The notes beneath the pieces were generated by a model. The model saw only the letters and a program-made list of their open reading frames with translations, was not told the DNA's origin and ran no database searches. Both the position numbers and the translations under genes were made by a program. From assembly GCF_900162695.1 (NCBI RefSeq), contig NZ_FUIH01000006.1, positions 186,001-250,000 of the forward strand: DNA of 64,000 bases, read 5' to 3'. Below, piece after piece: positions 50,979 through 59,983 of the stretch. Every line of letters starts with the position of its first letter. Position 1 is the first letter of the stretch. The DNA comes from Virgibacillus siamensis (lineage in GTDB: Bacteria; Bacillota; Bacilli; Bacillales; Amphibacillaceae).

Positions 50979-51544
50979 ATGCAAAATCCGATTTTAAAGG
51001 CATTTCCGAATGAATTTTATACAAAAAGATTACATATCCGAATGCCTGAACCTGGAGATGGCCGACAGGTTTTTAAGGCAATTGAAGCTAGTAAATCGGA
51101 GTTGAAAAAATGGCTGCCTTTCGCACAAAAAGATCAGACGCTTGAGGAAGTGGAGGCGAATGTGTGTGAAGCCCATGCCGCATTTTTGAAACGGGAAGAC
51201 TGCGCCTGCATATTTTCCAGCGGGAAACAGGAGAGTTGGTCGATTTGACAGGATTGCACCGTATTGATTGGGAGATTCCGAAGTTTGAAATTGGATATTG
51301 GGTCGATACACGAAAAGCCGGTCATGGCTTCATAACAGAAGCAGTGGAAGGCTTGGCCCATTTTGCGTTCAGCGAGCTTTCAGCCAAACGGGTGGAGATT
51401 CAATGCGATACGAATAATTGGAGGAGCCGGGCAATTCCCGAACGCCTTGGCTTCAAGCTGGAAGGCATCCATTATAATGATTCAGTTGCAATAGACGGAA
51501 ATGAACTGCGGGATACATGCGTATTTGCCAAGGTGAGAAATTAA
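50979..51544 (+). pseudogene. RimJ/RimL-type GNAT acetyltransferase interrupted by a one-base frameshift
   Basis: The first part, from the ATG at 50979 (ribosome site AAGGGGGCG), reads TKRLHIRMPEPGDGRQVFKA and on to AAFLKRED. It then derails into CACIFSSGK and stops at 51248. Shifting frame at about 51198-51200 restores RLRLHIFQRETGELVDLTGL, then HRIDWEIPKFEIGYW and the rest of a ribosomal-protein-type N-acetyltransferase to 51544. One base appears missing in the codon after CGGGAA. Total intact length would be about 188 residues, normal for the family. It is either a recent pseudogene or a sequencing error. Confidence 0.82.
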
Positions 51545-51710
51545 ACTTGAATTTTGCTGAATCATGAAGTTTATATTTAAAGGAAGTAAGTGGAAGCATA
51601 AAGCATGCCCATTAAAATCCGCACCATTTTATATCATTACGTCATCCAATACATTTTCACCAGGTTTTGATATAGTACATTCAAAGGCAATAATGAAGCA
51701 GGTGAACTGA

Positions 51711-52403
51711 ATGGAGAAGGCAAATATATTAATTGTGGAAGATGAACAGAAGCTCAGCAGGGTGCTGCAGCTTGAATTGGAATATGAAAATTATGCTACA
51801 GAAATAGCCAATAATGGAAAAGATGCACTTAACAAGCTGGAGGATGGGAACTGGGACCTGGTGCTGCTTGATATTATGCTGCCGGAATTAAGCGGTATGG
51901 AAGTGCTGCGCAGATTTCGCCGCACCAATCAGTCAACGCCCATCATTCTTTTAACGGCCCGGGATCAGGTGCATGATAAGGTAAGTGGACTGGATCTTGG
52001 GGCGAATGACTACATGACCAAACCCTTTCAAATTGAGGAACTGCTGGCACGGGTCCGCGTTCACCTAAGACAGCGGTCGACAATTGAACAGAATGGAGAG
52101 CAGCTTTCCGTCGGGGATCTGAATGTTGATATTGGAACACGGGAAGTGAAACGAGAGGATAAACAGATTGAGCTGACACCAAGGGAATTCGATCTGTTGA
52201 TTTATTTATTAAAAAATAAAAATCAGGTGCTGACAAGAGACCAGCTGATTGAGCACGTGTGGGGCTTTGACTATTACGGGGACACGAATGTGGTCGATGT
52301 CTATATCCGCTATTTGCGCCAAAAAGTGGATAAGGAATTTAATCGGGCCTATATTCAGACTGTCCGGGGTGTCGGTTATACGATTAAGGATCATGTGCAA
52401 TGA
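51711..52403 (+). CDS. OmpR-family response regulator (YkoG/ArlR-like)
   Basis: 230 residues. Receiver with IVEDEQ acidic pocket, phosphoacceptor Asp54 (VLLDIMLPE) and Lys in MTKPFQIEEL. The winged-helix domain holds LTPREFDLLIYLLKNKNQVL and VVDVYIRYLRQKVD. It overlaps the kinase gene by four bases. With the kinase and the PepSY protein it resembles the B. subtilis ykoG-ykoH-ykoI locus. Signal unknown. Confidence 0.88.
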   Translation: MEKANILIVEDEQKLSRVLQLELEYENYATEIANNGKDALNKLEDGNWDLVLLDIMLPELSGMEVLRRFRRTNQSTPIILLTARDQVHDKVSGLDLGANDYMTKPFQIEELLARVRVHLRQRSTIEQNGEQLSVGDLNVDIGTREVKREDKQIELTPREFDLLIYLLKNKNQVLTRDQLIEHVWGFDYYGDTNVVDVYIRYLRQKVDKEFNRAYIQTVRGVGYTIKDHVQ

Positions 52404-53746
52404 AACTGTCGACGAAAATCCGTCTGTTTTCCAGCCTGTTTATGCTAGTGTTGGTTCTGCTTGTGAATACCGCGATTTATTATTTGTTCTATAATATGTC
52501 GCTAAATGCGGAAAAGGCGGAACTGACTGATCAAACAAACGAGATTACGGAAGCATTAAACGAGTCGCCCAATATTGCGAAAAGTGATTTACTGAAAGCA
52601 TATTTGCCAACGGATGGAATGGTTCGGATTATCGGAAAGGATGGGGAATTTCTGATTCCTACTTTAACGAAGGATCAGGAATTTACGGAACTTCCCTTTA
52701 CTTTTTCAAAAAAGCAGACTGCCGGTGTTATTGAGTTAAGTAATCAGGCCGACTTTTTAACTATCTCCAAGCCGATTATCTGGGAAAATGGAGAAGTGGC
52801 AACATTACAGGTTTATAAGCAGCTTGTCGCACATTCGGAATCGATGGAAACTCTGTTTTACGTCCTGGCTGTCGCATCGGTTATCGTGCTGATTCCGACC
52901 ATTATCGCGGGTACGTTTTTAAGCCGGTTTATTTTGAAACCAATCAAATCCTTGACTGGAACGATGAAGGAAAATATAACCGATGCCAAGTGGAAAAAGA
53001 TTAATCTGGAAAACAGGTCGCGGGATGAGCTATATGAAATGGAAGAAACATTCAATGTGATGATTGAATACTTGAAGGACAATTTTGAAAGACAGGAAAC
53101 GTTTGTCTCAGACGCATCGCATGAACTGAAAACTCCGATTTCCATTGTGAAAAGTTATGCGCAATTGCTTAAAAGACGCGGGCAGGATAATCCGGAACTT
53201 TTAAACGAGTCTGTTCAGGCAGTTGATTCAGAAGCAGACCGGATGCAGAAGCTTGTTGAACAAATGCTGCTTCTGGCTAAAAATCAGGAAAACGAAACAT
53301 ATAGCAAACTTGATATTATTCAGTTAACCAGGGAAACGGTTGATCAGTTCAAAGGAGCTTATGATCGGGAATTGACTTTTGAGGCAGAAGCGGAAAAAAT
53401 TATGGTGAATGGGAATCATGACCAGCTGCAGCAGGTTTTCTATATATTAATAGATAATGCCCTGAAATACAGTGATGAGGCTGTAAATGTGTACGTTTTA
53501 AGGCGTCAATCCGAAGTGCAGGTAAAGGTGCAGGATTACGGACAAGGAATTCCGCAGGAGGAAGCGGAAAAAATCTTTGACCGGTTTTATCGGATGGACA
53601 AATCACGAAGCAGGGATCTTGGCGGAACTGGACTTGGTTTGGCTATTGCAAAAGCTATTATGGAAAAACATAAGGGCCAGCTGACTGTATCCAGTGAATC
53701 CGGCAATGGATCCATTTTTAGCATAACATTGTCAACTATAGACTAA
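52400..53746 (+). CDS. Sensor histidine kinase (YkoH/ArlS-like)
   Basis: 448 residues. Membrane helices at about 8-30 and 152-174 flank a 120-residue outer sensor; HAMP follows. His241 lies in the H box SDASHELKTPISIV. N box (ILIDNALKYS) and G boxes (DYGQGIP, GGTGLGLAIA) are intact. Coupled to its regulator by the ATGA overlap. The PepSY gene 90 bases downstream may be its sensory partner or target. Confidence 0.88.
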   Translation: MKLSTKIRLFSSLFMLVLVLLVNTAIYYLFYNMSLNAEKAELTDQTNEITEALNESPNIAKSDLLKAYLPTDGMVRIIGKDGEFLIPTLTKDQEFTELPFTFSKKQTAGVIELSNQADFLTISKPIIWENGEVATLQVYKQLVAHSESMETLFYVLAVASVIVLIPTIIAGTFLSRFILKPIKSLTGTMKENITDAKWKKINLENRSRDELYEMEETFNVMIEYLKDNFERQETFVSDASHELKTPISIVKSYAQLLKRRGQDNPELLNESVQAVDSEADRMQKLVEQMLLLAKNQENETYSKLDIIQLTRETVDQFKGAYDRELTFEAEAEKIMVNGNHDQLQQVFYILIDNALKYSDEAVNVYVLRRQSEVQVKVQDYGQGIPQEEAEKIFDRFYRMDKSRSRDLGGTGLGLAIAKAIMEKHKGQLTVSSESGNGSIFSITLSTID

Positions 53747-53836
53747 ATTTCTCATTGAATTCTAATCCAGTCCACATTTTTCTTTCATGTTAAGCGGGTA
53801 TGATGAAAGCAGGATAGAAACAGGGAGGCATTAAAC

Positions 53837-54688
53837 ATGAAGAAAAAAATAGGTGTTGTGTTAAGTATATTGCTTGGTTTGTCAGCACTTGGTCTTGGCA
53901 TGTATCATACAAGTGCTTCAAAGGCGGCTCCGGAATTGTCAAAACAGCAAATTAAGCAGATGGTACATGATCAATATCCTGGTAAAATTACGGAATTTGA
54001 ACTGGATAAGGAAGGCAATCGTACTGTATATGAAGTGGAAGTCATGAAGGATGGAAAAGAATACGACATCGTTTTTGATGGAAACACCGGTGAAGTGTTG
54101 TCACTTGAAAAGCAGCTGATTTCCAATAATGGTGAAGACGATGACCGGCATGAAGAGAACTTCGAGACAGAAAATGATGATGCAGACGAAGGTGATCTTG
54201 ACGCGCATGAGGATAACAATAAAGCAGACAGTAATGCCAAAGCGCAAAAGGATAACCATGATGCAGACACAAAGACCGATAATCAAAAGGATAAGAATAA
54301 TAAAGGCACAAACCAACAAGAGGAAACAACTAAAGAACCACGCATCAGTACAGCAAAGGCACAGGAAATAGCACTGAATGAAGTGCCGGGTACCGTTCTC
54401 AGCAGTGAGCTGGATGAAGATGATGACCGGCTGATCTATGAAATTGAAGTGAAATCCGAGAAAAAAGAAGCCGAATTTGAAATTGATGCTTATACAGGTG
54501 AAATTATCGTAATGTCCATTGATAAATTTGACAACGATGATTCCGCTGACGGTGAAGATCATGACAACAACGATGAAAATCACAATGAATCCAAAGACAA
54601 TAATAAGCAAAATAACAACCAAAATCATAATAGTCAAGATCGGGGAAAAGCTGATCAGGATCACCCAAGTAAAAATAAGCAAAAATAA
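53837..54688 (+). CDS. Exported protein with two PepSY domains and acidic low-complexity linkers
   Basis: 283 residues. N-terminal signal or anchor helix (IGVVLSILLGLSALGLGMY) without a lipobox. PepSY 1 spans about 37-95 (YDIVFDGNTGEVLSLEKQ), PepSY 2 about 170-232 (FEIDAYTGEIIVMS). Between them and at the end are stretches rich in Asp, Asn, Lys, Glu and Gln. PepSY domains often inhibit peptidases or bind ligands near the membrane; YkoI of B. subtilis is the nearest parallel, next to the same type of kinase. Acidic linkers fit a salt-exposed surface. Confidence 0.82.
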   Translation: MKKKIGVVLSILLGLSALGLGMYHTSASKAAPELSKQQIKQMVHDQYPGKITEFELDKEGNRTVYEVEVMKDGKEYDIVFDGNTGEVLSLEKQLISNNGEDDDRHEENFETENDDADEGDLDAHEDNNKADSNAKAQKDNHDADTKTDNQKDKNNKGTNQQEETTKEPRISTAKAQEIALNEVPGTVLSSELDEDDDRLIYEIEVKSEKKEAEFEIDAYTGEIIVMSIDKFDNDDSADGEDHDNNDENHNESKDNNKQNNNQNHNSQDRGKADQDHPSKNKQK

Positions 54689-54698
54689 ATATACTGAT

Positions 54699-54735
54699 AA
54701 AAAATAGCTGCCGGATGCCGGCAGCTATTTTTTAT
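54699..54735 (+). terminator. Terminator of the PepSY gene
   Basis: AAAAATAGCTGCCGG pairs with CCGGCAGCTATTTTT around a short ATG loop, then TTA. Confidence 0.9.
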
Positions 54736-54847
54736 CCCTAAATCACGGGTGACCTCTTTGTGTTTTTCTATGGTATGATAAATTTAAGTTTCCAAATGTG
54801 GTAATAAGGTACTGTCTATACAGAGTTTCCTGATGGGGGATTGCAGC

Positions 54848-55762
54848 ATGAAATATGAAAAGGCATTATTTATTTTCAATGGAAATGAAGATGATACAAA
54901 TATGCGTCAAAACCTTTCTGAAATCTTGCCTGTGCTATCAACAAATATTAAGGAACTGACGACAATCCGGACAATGTCACTAGAAGAGTTGAAGGACACC
55001 TGTGTGAATTTTGCCCAGGAAGTTGAACTGATTATTGTTTTAGGCGGAGATGGTACCTTGCATGAATGTATCAACAGCATTTCTCCATTGGAAAAACGAC
55101 CAGTGCTGGCAATTCTTCCCGGTGGAACGTGCAATGATTTCAGCCGGACACTGAACATGCCGCAAAACCCGAGGCAGGCCGCTGAGGTGTTAGTAGACGG
55201 CGAAGTAGTTGATATCGATGTTGGTTTCGCCGATAAGCGGTATTTTTTGAATTTCTGGGGAATCGGACTTATTTCTGAGACATCCTTAAATATAAATGAA
55301 ACACAGAAGAAGAATTTTGGTGTCCTCAGCTACTTTATGAGCACACTGAAAACGGTCAATCAGGCTGAATCTTTTTTCTATAACATTTCAGGCGAAAGTG
55401 AGAATCATCAGGGCGAAGCAGTAATGATCCTTGTTATGAATGGCAATTTTATCGGTACAAGAAAATTGCCGATTCCATCTTTACATCCATCTGATGGGCT
55501 TTTGGACGTTCTCGTCATCAAAAATTCATCGATTGCTTCTTTTCGGGAACTATTGTCCATGAATCGTCCGAATACAGATGTGGAACAGCTCTCAGAAATT
55601 ATTCATTTCCAAGCTTCGTCCGTCCAAATCACCACAGAACAGGAAATGGAAATTGATATGGACGGTGAAATAGATGGCGTTACACCGGAGGCAATCAGGA
55701 TATTGCCCGGACATCTCCAAATGATACGGTGCCAAGATAATCGAAAGCAGGTGAGCCCATGA
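54848..55762 (+). CDS. Diacylglycerol kinase-family lipid kinase (DagK/YegS/BmrU-like)
   Basis: 304 residues from the ATG at 54848 (GGGGGA upstream; an ATG at 54833 is an alternative). The DAGK catalytic domain shows IIVLGGDGTLHECIN and AILPGGTCNDFSRTLNMPQ. The C-terminal double-layer domain includes SDGLLDVLVIKN and EMEIDMDGE. It phosphorylates a lipid such as diacylglycerol, or a sphingoid-like lipid. Its stop overlaps the MarR gene start by four bases, so the regulator is made together with it. Confidence 0.85.
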   Translation: MKYEKALFIFNGNEDDTNMRQNLSEILPVLSTNIKELTTIRTMSLEELKDTCVNFAQEVELIIVLGGDGTLHECINSISPLEKRPVLAILPGGTCNDFSRTLNMPQNPRQAAEVLVDGEVVDIDVGFADKRYFLNFWGIGLISETSLNINETQKKNFGVLSYFMSTLKTVNQAESFFYNISGESENHQGEAVMILVMNGNFIGTRKLPIPSLHPSDGLLDVLVIKNSSIASFRELLSMNRPNTDVEQLSEIIHFQASSVQITTEQEMEIDMDGEIDGVTPEAIRILPGHLQMIRCQDNRKQVSP

Positions 55763-56220
55763 ATGAAAACGATAGACTAATTACAATTAAAAAGCAGGAC
55801 CCGTCATTGAAATTATTTGTCGTTCTATCCAAAACATACCGGGTCATGATGGATCAAGTGGAAAAAGATATACAGTCTAAAGGCCTGAACCTGACCGATT
55901 TTGCAGTTTTGGAATTGTTGTATCATCGCGGCAGTCAGCCAGTTCAAAAGATTGCCGATAAAATTTTGTTGGCAAGCGGAAGCATTTCCTATGTCGTTAA
56001 AAAACTGGAGAAAAAAGATTATCTGGTGCGGGAATCGAACTGTCGCGACCGTCGTGTAATGCTGCTGTCCATTACTGAAAAAGGTGCGAAATTATTAAAC
56101 TCCATTTTTCCGGACCATTGGAAAAAAATTGATGAAATTATGAGCGGATTGAATATGGAGGAAAAAGAACAAGCAATTAATTTGGTGAAGAAGCTTGGAA
56201 CCAGTATTAAAGAATTATAG
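55759..56220 (+). CDS. MarR-family regulator, MhqR-like
   Basis: 153 residues. The winged helix is clear: LNLTDFAVLELLYHRG, IADKILLASGSISYVVKKLE and the wing RDRRVMLLSITEKG. These phrases resemble B. subtilis MhqR, which represses hydroquinone dioxygenase genes, more than other MarR proteins. Candidate effector Cys residues are few (Cys in ESNCRDRR). It overlaps the lipid kinase gene. A ring-cleaving dioxygenase gene with a half MhqR site lies at 7.6-8.7 kb, a possible remote target. Confidence 0.78.
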   Translation: MNENDRLITIKKQDPSLKLFVVLSKTYRVMMDQVEKDIQSKGLNLTDFAVLELLYHRGSQPVQKIADKILLASGSISYVVKKLEKKDYLVRESNCRDRRVMLLSITEKGAKLLNSIFPDHWKKIDEIMSGLNMEEKEQAINLVKKLGTSIKEL

Positions 56221-56263
56221 ATACATAATTTAAAGGAGGCCGCCCGGGAAGACAGCCTCACCA

Positions 56264-56479
56264 TTATTTCTTCAGTATTTGTTTTACCTTTTCATATTCT
56301 TCGATGGTAATTTCGCCATTTGCCAGGCGGTGGTCAAGTGCAGACAATGCATCATATGATCGGTGGTGAAAGCACATATAACTTGCCCGTCGTCTCCACA
56401 TAACAATATTTGTAACCAGTAATCCAACCATCAACAGAAAGAAAAAGAATCCAAACGGATGAAAATGTTCCCAATACAT
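56264..56479 (-). CDS. Small membrane protein with C-terminal SHOCT domain
   Basis: 71 residues from the ATG at 56479, with TAGGAG upstream; the frame also opens at a TTG nine bases earlier. One helix (FFFFLLMVGLLVTNIVMW) then the SHOCT motif LDHRLANGEITIEEYEKVKQ. SHOCT regions are thought to mediate oligomerisation. Last gene of a minus-strand trio of membrane proteins. Confidence 0.78.
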   Translation of the reverse strand: MYWEHFHPFGFFFFLLMVGLLVTNIVMWRRRASYMCFHHRSYDALSALDHRLANGEITIEEYEKVKQILKK

Positions 56480-56491
56480 AATGATCAACTC

Positions 56492-56884
56492 CTATTTTTT
56501 CGTATGATTTATTGCAAAAAGGCTTTTACGTGTAATGACAAGTGATCCTAAGAAAAGCAGCAATGCTACAATAGGGTGAAAAGCAGCCAGATAAGGTACA
56601 CTTCCCGCGAGATTTGCTGTTATATATTGAATGACAATCAAGAGATACAATCCAGCACATTGCCAACGAAACTTCGTTGGGATCCCGCCAAAGAATGATA
56701 TGACAAGCATCACAAGCGGTATAAATTCAACATAATGAATGAATGTTGTATGGTAATGCCACTTTCCAATATCCATAAAGAGAGCTATGCCCGCGAGGAA
56801 CACCTGAATGATAATGCCCAGGAAAAAAAGCAGTGCAAGCAGTCCAAATACTTTTTGAATCAGACGGTTTCTGTTTTGTTTCAA
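56492..56884 (-). CDS. DUF6220-like membrane protein
   Basis: 130 residues, four helices (LFFLGIIIQVFLAGIALF first). The pattern GIALFMDIGKWHYHTTFIHY, then PLVMLVISFFGGIPTKFRW and AAFHPIVALLLFLGS matches the DUF6220 group, with His residues in helices that could bind heme or metal; no function is established. It sits 12 bases before the SHOCT gene. Confidence 0.65.
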   Translation of the reverse strand: MKQNRNRLIQKVFGLLALLFFLGIIIQVFLAGIALFMDIGKWHYHTTFIHYVEFIPLVMLVISFFGGIPTKFRWQCAGLYLLIVIQYITANLAGSVPYLAAFHPIVALLLFLGSLVITRKSLFAINHTKK

Positions 56885-56910
56885 AATATCACCTCCACAT
56901 AAAAATTAGT

Positions 56911-57408
56911 TTAGGACCGGGAAGCAGCATGGCGTTTTCCCCATGGTTTAAAAACGGATAATACAAAAATCAAGATGAGTGAAAGCATCTGAATTATGAT
57001 GCCTGACCAAAGTTCTGTCTGCACCATGAATAATGCTGCCCGGTCTTGGGAGGTCTGCATGATTCGGAAGGCGTCCATTGTCCAGTAGTACATCCCCCAT
57101 AAGTTAAGGCCCAGTGGCATGAGCGTAAGCACCTCTTTCACAATAAGCCAATAGAATTGAAAAAGACCCCATTTTGTTAAAACAGAAAGCAGAATTCCGG
57201 TAATAATGGTTGCAATAGTGGATGCTTTTACAGAGGTTGAACTCAACACATGCATGATCCGGTAACAACTTTCGATTAAATTGCCGTCATTTGTTGATGC
57301 AACGGTAATGCTTAAAATAAGAAAAGTGACCATGTTGCCAAACATAATTGCGGAAAATAATATATGTGCAGTTAACAGCCATCGTTTCGCCTTTACGGAC
57401 AACTTCAT
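56911..57408 (-). CDS. DUF2269-like membrane protein
   Basis: 165 residues, four helices, each with the typical spacing of DUF2269 proteins: AKRWLLTAHILFSAIMFGN first, then IATIITGILLSVLTKWGLF. A His in helix 1 is conserved in that family. Ribosome site GGGAGGTGG. First gene of the DUF2269-DUF6220-SHOCT set. Function unknown. Confidence 0.7.
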   Translation of the reverse strand: MKLSVKAKRWLLTAHILFSAIMFGNMVTFLILSITVASTNDGNLIESCYRIMHVLSSTSVKASTIATIITGILLSVLTKWGLFQFYWLIVKEVLTLMPLGLNLWGMYYWTMDAFRIMQTSQDRAALFMVQTELWSGIIIQMLSLILIFVLSVFKPWGKRHAASRS

Positions 57409-57507
57409 GTTTCCACCTCCCGTTCTGATTATTAGTGTACCAAGCAGGTCTGAAATCCATCTGAACGCTTTCTAAACTTTTTATAAACAAGAAAAGAAGA
57501 AACGATA

Positions 57508-57540
57508 AAAAGCCACGCAGCATATATGGACTGCGTGGCA
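57508..57540 (-). terminator. Terminator of the kinase-regulator pair
   Basis: GCCACGCAG (57512-57520) pairs with CTGCGTGGC (57531-57539); TTTTTATCG follows on the minus strand. Confidence 0.85.
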
Positions 57541-57556
57541 CTGGGGAATTTCAAAT

Positions 57557-58246
57557 CTATCCTTTAAAGCGGTATCCTGATCCCCAAACAGTTTGGATAT
57601 ATTGTGGATTATCCGTATCCTTTTCAATTTTTTTACGGATTTTTTTAACGTGAACAGTTACGGTTGCATTGTCACCAATTGCATCGAACCCCCAAATACG
57701 TTCAAATAAATGTTCTTTGGAGAAAACCTGATTGGGGTGTTCTGCAAAGAATCTGAGTAAATCAAATTCCTTTACCGTAAACGGAATTTCTTTTCCATTG
57801 ATAAATACTTGACGGGCGGCAGTATTTATTTGAAGGCCGCGGATGGAAATCTCTTCTTTCGGAGTTTCACGTTGTATGAGCCGTTCATACATTGCAAGAT
57901 GTGCTTTTACGCGTGCGACCAATTCACTTGGACTGAATGGTTTAACGATATAATCATCTGCTCCCAGTCCCAGACCGCGGACCTTATCAATATCCTCATA
58001 TTTGGCAGTAACCATTAGAATGGGAATATTTGTTACATCACGTATTTGTTTGCATAACTCAAAACCATTTATACCAGGAAGCATCAGGTCAAGCAAAATT
58101 AAATCATTATCCAGGGCATTGACGGCTTTCAGTCCGTTATTTCCGTCCGAAGCAATTTCGACTGCAAAACCCTCAATCTCCAGATAATCCTGTTCCAGTT
58201 CAGCAATGCTCTGATCATCCTCAATAACTAATATCTTCTTCTTCAT
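57557..58246 (-). CDS. OmpR-family response regulator
   Basis: 229 residues from the ATG at 58246 (GGGGGTAGG upstream). Receiver: VIEDDQ, Asp53 (LLDLMLPGIN), Lys in IVKPFSPSEL. Winged helix: FTVKEFDLLRFFAEHPNQVF and TVHVKKIRKKIE. Its start lies inside the end of the kinase gene (26-base overlap), so it is translated as the second gene. Closest in look to YvcP/VanR-type regulators. Targets unknown; the membrane trio downstream is a candidate. Confidence 0.87.
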   Translation of the reverse strand: MKKKILVIEDDQSIAELEQDYLEIEGFAVEIASDGNNGLKAVNALDNDLILLDLMLPGINGFELCKQIRDVTNIPILMVTAKYEDIDKVRGLGLGADDYIVKPFSPSELVARVKAHLAMYERLIQRETPKEEISIRGLQINTAARQVFINGKEIPFTVKEFDLLRFFAEHPNQVFSKEHLFERIWGFDAIGDNATVTVHVKKIRKKIEKDTDNPQYIQTVWGSGYRFKG

Positions 58247-59678
58247 GCCTACCCCCATCTGATTTCGAAAGTGTGAAATGAATGCTTAAGCCTTCTCCCA
58301 GTTTACTTACTGCCCAAATAGTTCCGCCGTGTGTTTCGATGATTTGTGCTGCAATTGCAAGTCCAAGGCCGCTGCCGTCCGTATTCCGTGATGGATCAGT
58401 CCGGTAAAACCGGCTGAAGATTTGTGTCAGCTCCCCTTCCGTCACACCGGGGCCATTATCAACTATCGTAATTTCTATCAGGGTTCCTTTATCCGCAAGC
58501 GATATCTGAATGTCACACGTCTCTTTATCCGTATATTTCACACTGTTATAAATGATGTTTTCAAATACGCGAATCATTTTATCCCTGTCAAGCTTTACTA
58601 CCGCATCAATCTGATTTGATTCAAGTGATATATGAATATTTCTTTCGTTAAGTTCATCAGTTATTTCATCGATGTAATCCCGAACAAAAGCTGAAATATG
58701 AACCGCTTCAAACTGGAAAGGCAGCCGCTTAACATCCAGTTTTGAATACAAAGAAAGCTCTTCAATCAAGCGGTTCATATACGTTGCTTTGCCATGAATG
58801 GTATCCAGATAGCGAGCATGCTTTGCTTCGGTATGGGCAACACCATCCTGGATACCCTCAACATAGCCGATGATTGATGTGATTGGTGTCTTTAAATCAT
58901 GTGAGATGTTTGCAATCAGTTGTCTCCGGTTGTTTTCATATTTTTCCCGAAGTTCAAGTGATTCTTTCAGTTGGGCGCGCATATCATCAAAGGATTGGAC
59001 AAGCTGACCGAGTTCATCGTTTTTTTTCGGTGTTATGGTGAAATCCAGATTGCCGGATTTTATTTTTTTCGCAGCGGCAGCTAAATGCTTAACAGGGCCT
59101 AAAATGCTCCGCGACATGAAATAGGACAGCAGCACATTTGTTATGATAAGAACCAGGAGCAGACTGATAAACAATATCGGAAAAAACGTTCTCGCAAACT
59201 TCACAAATGAAGCTGAATTATTAAGGACAAATAAAGTACCTTTTGTTCCATCCTGAAAATAAAAATCATGCTGTTTGACGGAATAATGACTATGGTCCAA
59301 GCGTATTCCCGCTGGATTGAATCCTTCATTTCCATATGCGGGGAGGTCTGCGTTTGAAATATCACCCAACTGCCCGGCTGTCTGGACAATCTTTTCATCT
59401 TTACGAACAATGATTGCATTGTTCTTAGTTCCGGATTTATCTAAGACAGATTCCAAAAATTCCCGGTCCAGCAGTTTTTCCTGGTTTAGTGATGCGGTTT
59501 TGGTCAGACGGCTGTTCAGTTCGGTGTTTTGCGGCTGTGGTCCGTGCCACCGCTTATCCGGAAATTCAAAACCGCCGTTAAGAATGACAACAAGTAAAAG
59601 TATTATTAGTATAATAACAACAATTGGCATCAGCACCATTGCTGCATTTGACAGAAAAAGCCGTTTTCGGATGGACAT
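58221..59678 (-). CDS. Sensor histidine kinase
   Basis: 485 residues from the ATG at 59678, with AAAGGTTG upstream. Two membrane helices (about 14-35 and 166-187) surround an outer sensor of about 130 residues; HAMP follows (about 190-240). His260 is in the H box IANISHDLKTPITSI. N box (IIYNSVKYT) and G boxes (DNGPGVT, DGSGLGLAIA) are present. It lies upstream of its regulator, the reverse of the order in the other two systems in this window. Confidence 0.88.
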   Translation of the reverse strand: MSIRKRLFLSNAAMVLMPIVVIILIILLLVVILNGGFEFPDKRWHGPQPQNTELNSRLTKTASLNQEKLLDREFLESVLDKSGTKNNAIIVRKDEKIVQTAGQLGDISNADLPAYGNEGFNPAGIRLDHSHYSVKQHDFYFQDGTKGTLFVLNNSASFVKFARTFFPILFISLLLVLIITNVLLSYFMSRSILGPVKHLAAAAKKIKSGNLDFTITPKKNDELGQLVQSFDDMRAQLKESLELREKYENNRRQLIANISHDLKTPITSIIGYVEGIQDGVAHTEAKHARYLDTIHGKATYMNRLIEELSLYSKLDVKRLPFQFEAVHISAFVRDYIDEITDELNERNIHISLESNQIDAVVKLDRDKMIRVFENIIYNSVKYTDKETCDIQISLADKGTLIEITIVDNGPGVTEGELTQIFSRFYRTDPSRNTDGSGLGLAIAAQIIETHGGTIWAVSKLGEGLSIHFTLSKSDGGRHEEEDISY

Positions 59679-59983
59679 TATGATCAACCTTTATAAATGG
59701 ATTCATACTCGTAATACATGATACCCCTATCCTCTAAACAGTAGATGAAGAAAATATAAAATTTTTATAAAGCCATTTTTGAGCATAGGTGCACACCCTC
59801 AGAAAAGGTACCATTTCCCCGCAGCGGATGTTTCAGCTGGTTTCATATGTATTATACAAAAATAATCAGGTGTGATGTAAATCATAGCCCAACTATTTAA
59901 GGCATTGTATTCTGTATGAGGGATGGGCTCTGTTCTATTCTATATGATGAGATGTTCGATCATCTCCAGGGAACGGAACCAAT
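59679..59983. other. Gene-free region with an Fnr/Crp-like site
   Basis: About 300 bases without a coding frame I can support. TGTGATGTAAATCATA (59871-59886) matches the TGTGA-N6-TCACA consensus at nine of ten positions. TATTCT at 59908-59913 lies where the -10 of an activated promoter would be. Transcription from there would enter repeat copy 3. Confidence 0.4.

Noticed and set aside
51190..51205. Programmed ribosomal frameshift in the acetyltransferase
   Set aside because: No slippery heptamer or following stem at the junction CGGGAAGACTGCGCC.
51200..51544. Independent short acetyltransferase gene starting at 51236
   Set aside because: It lacks a ribosome site and the first half of the GNAT fold, which lies immediately upstream in another frame; a frameshift explains both pieces.
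54101..54682. 193-codon open frame opposite the PepSY gene
   Set aside because: A hydrophobic artefact of reading the Asp/Asn-rich codons backwards. The sense gene has signal sequence, domains, ribosome site and terminator.
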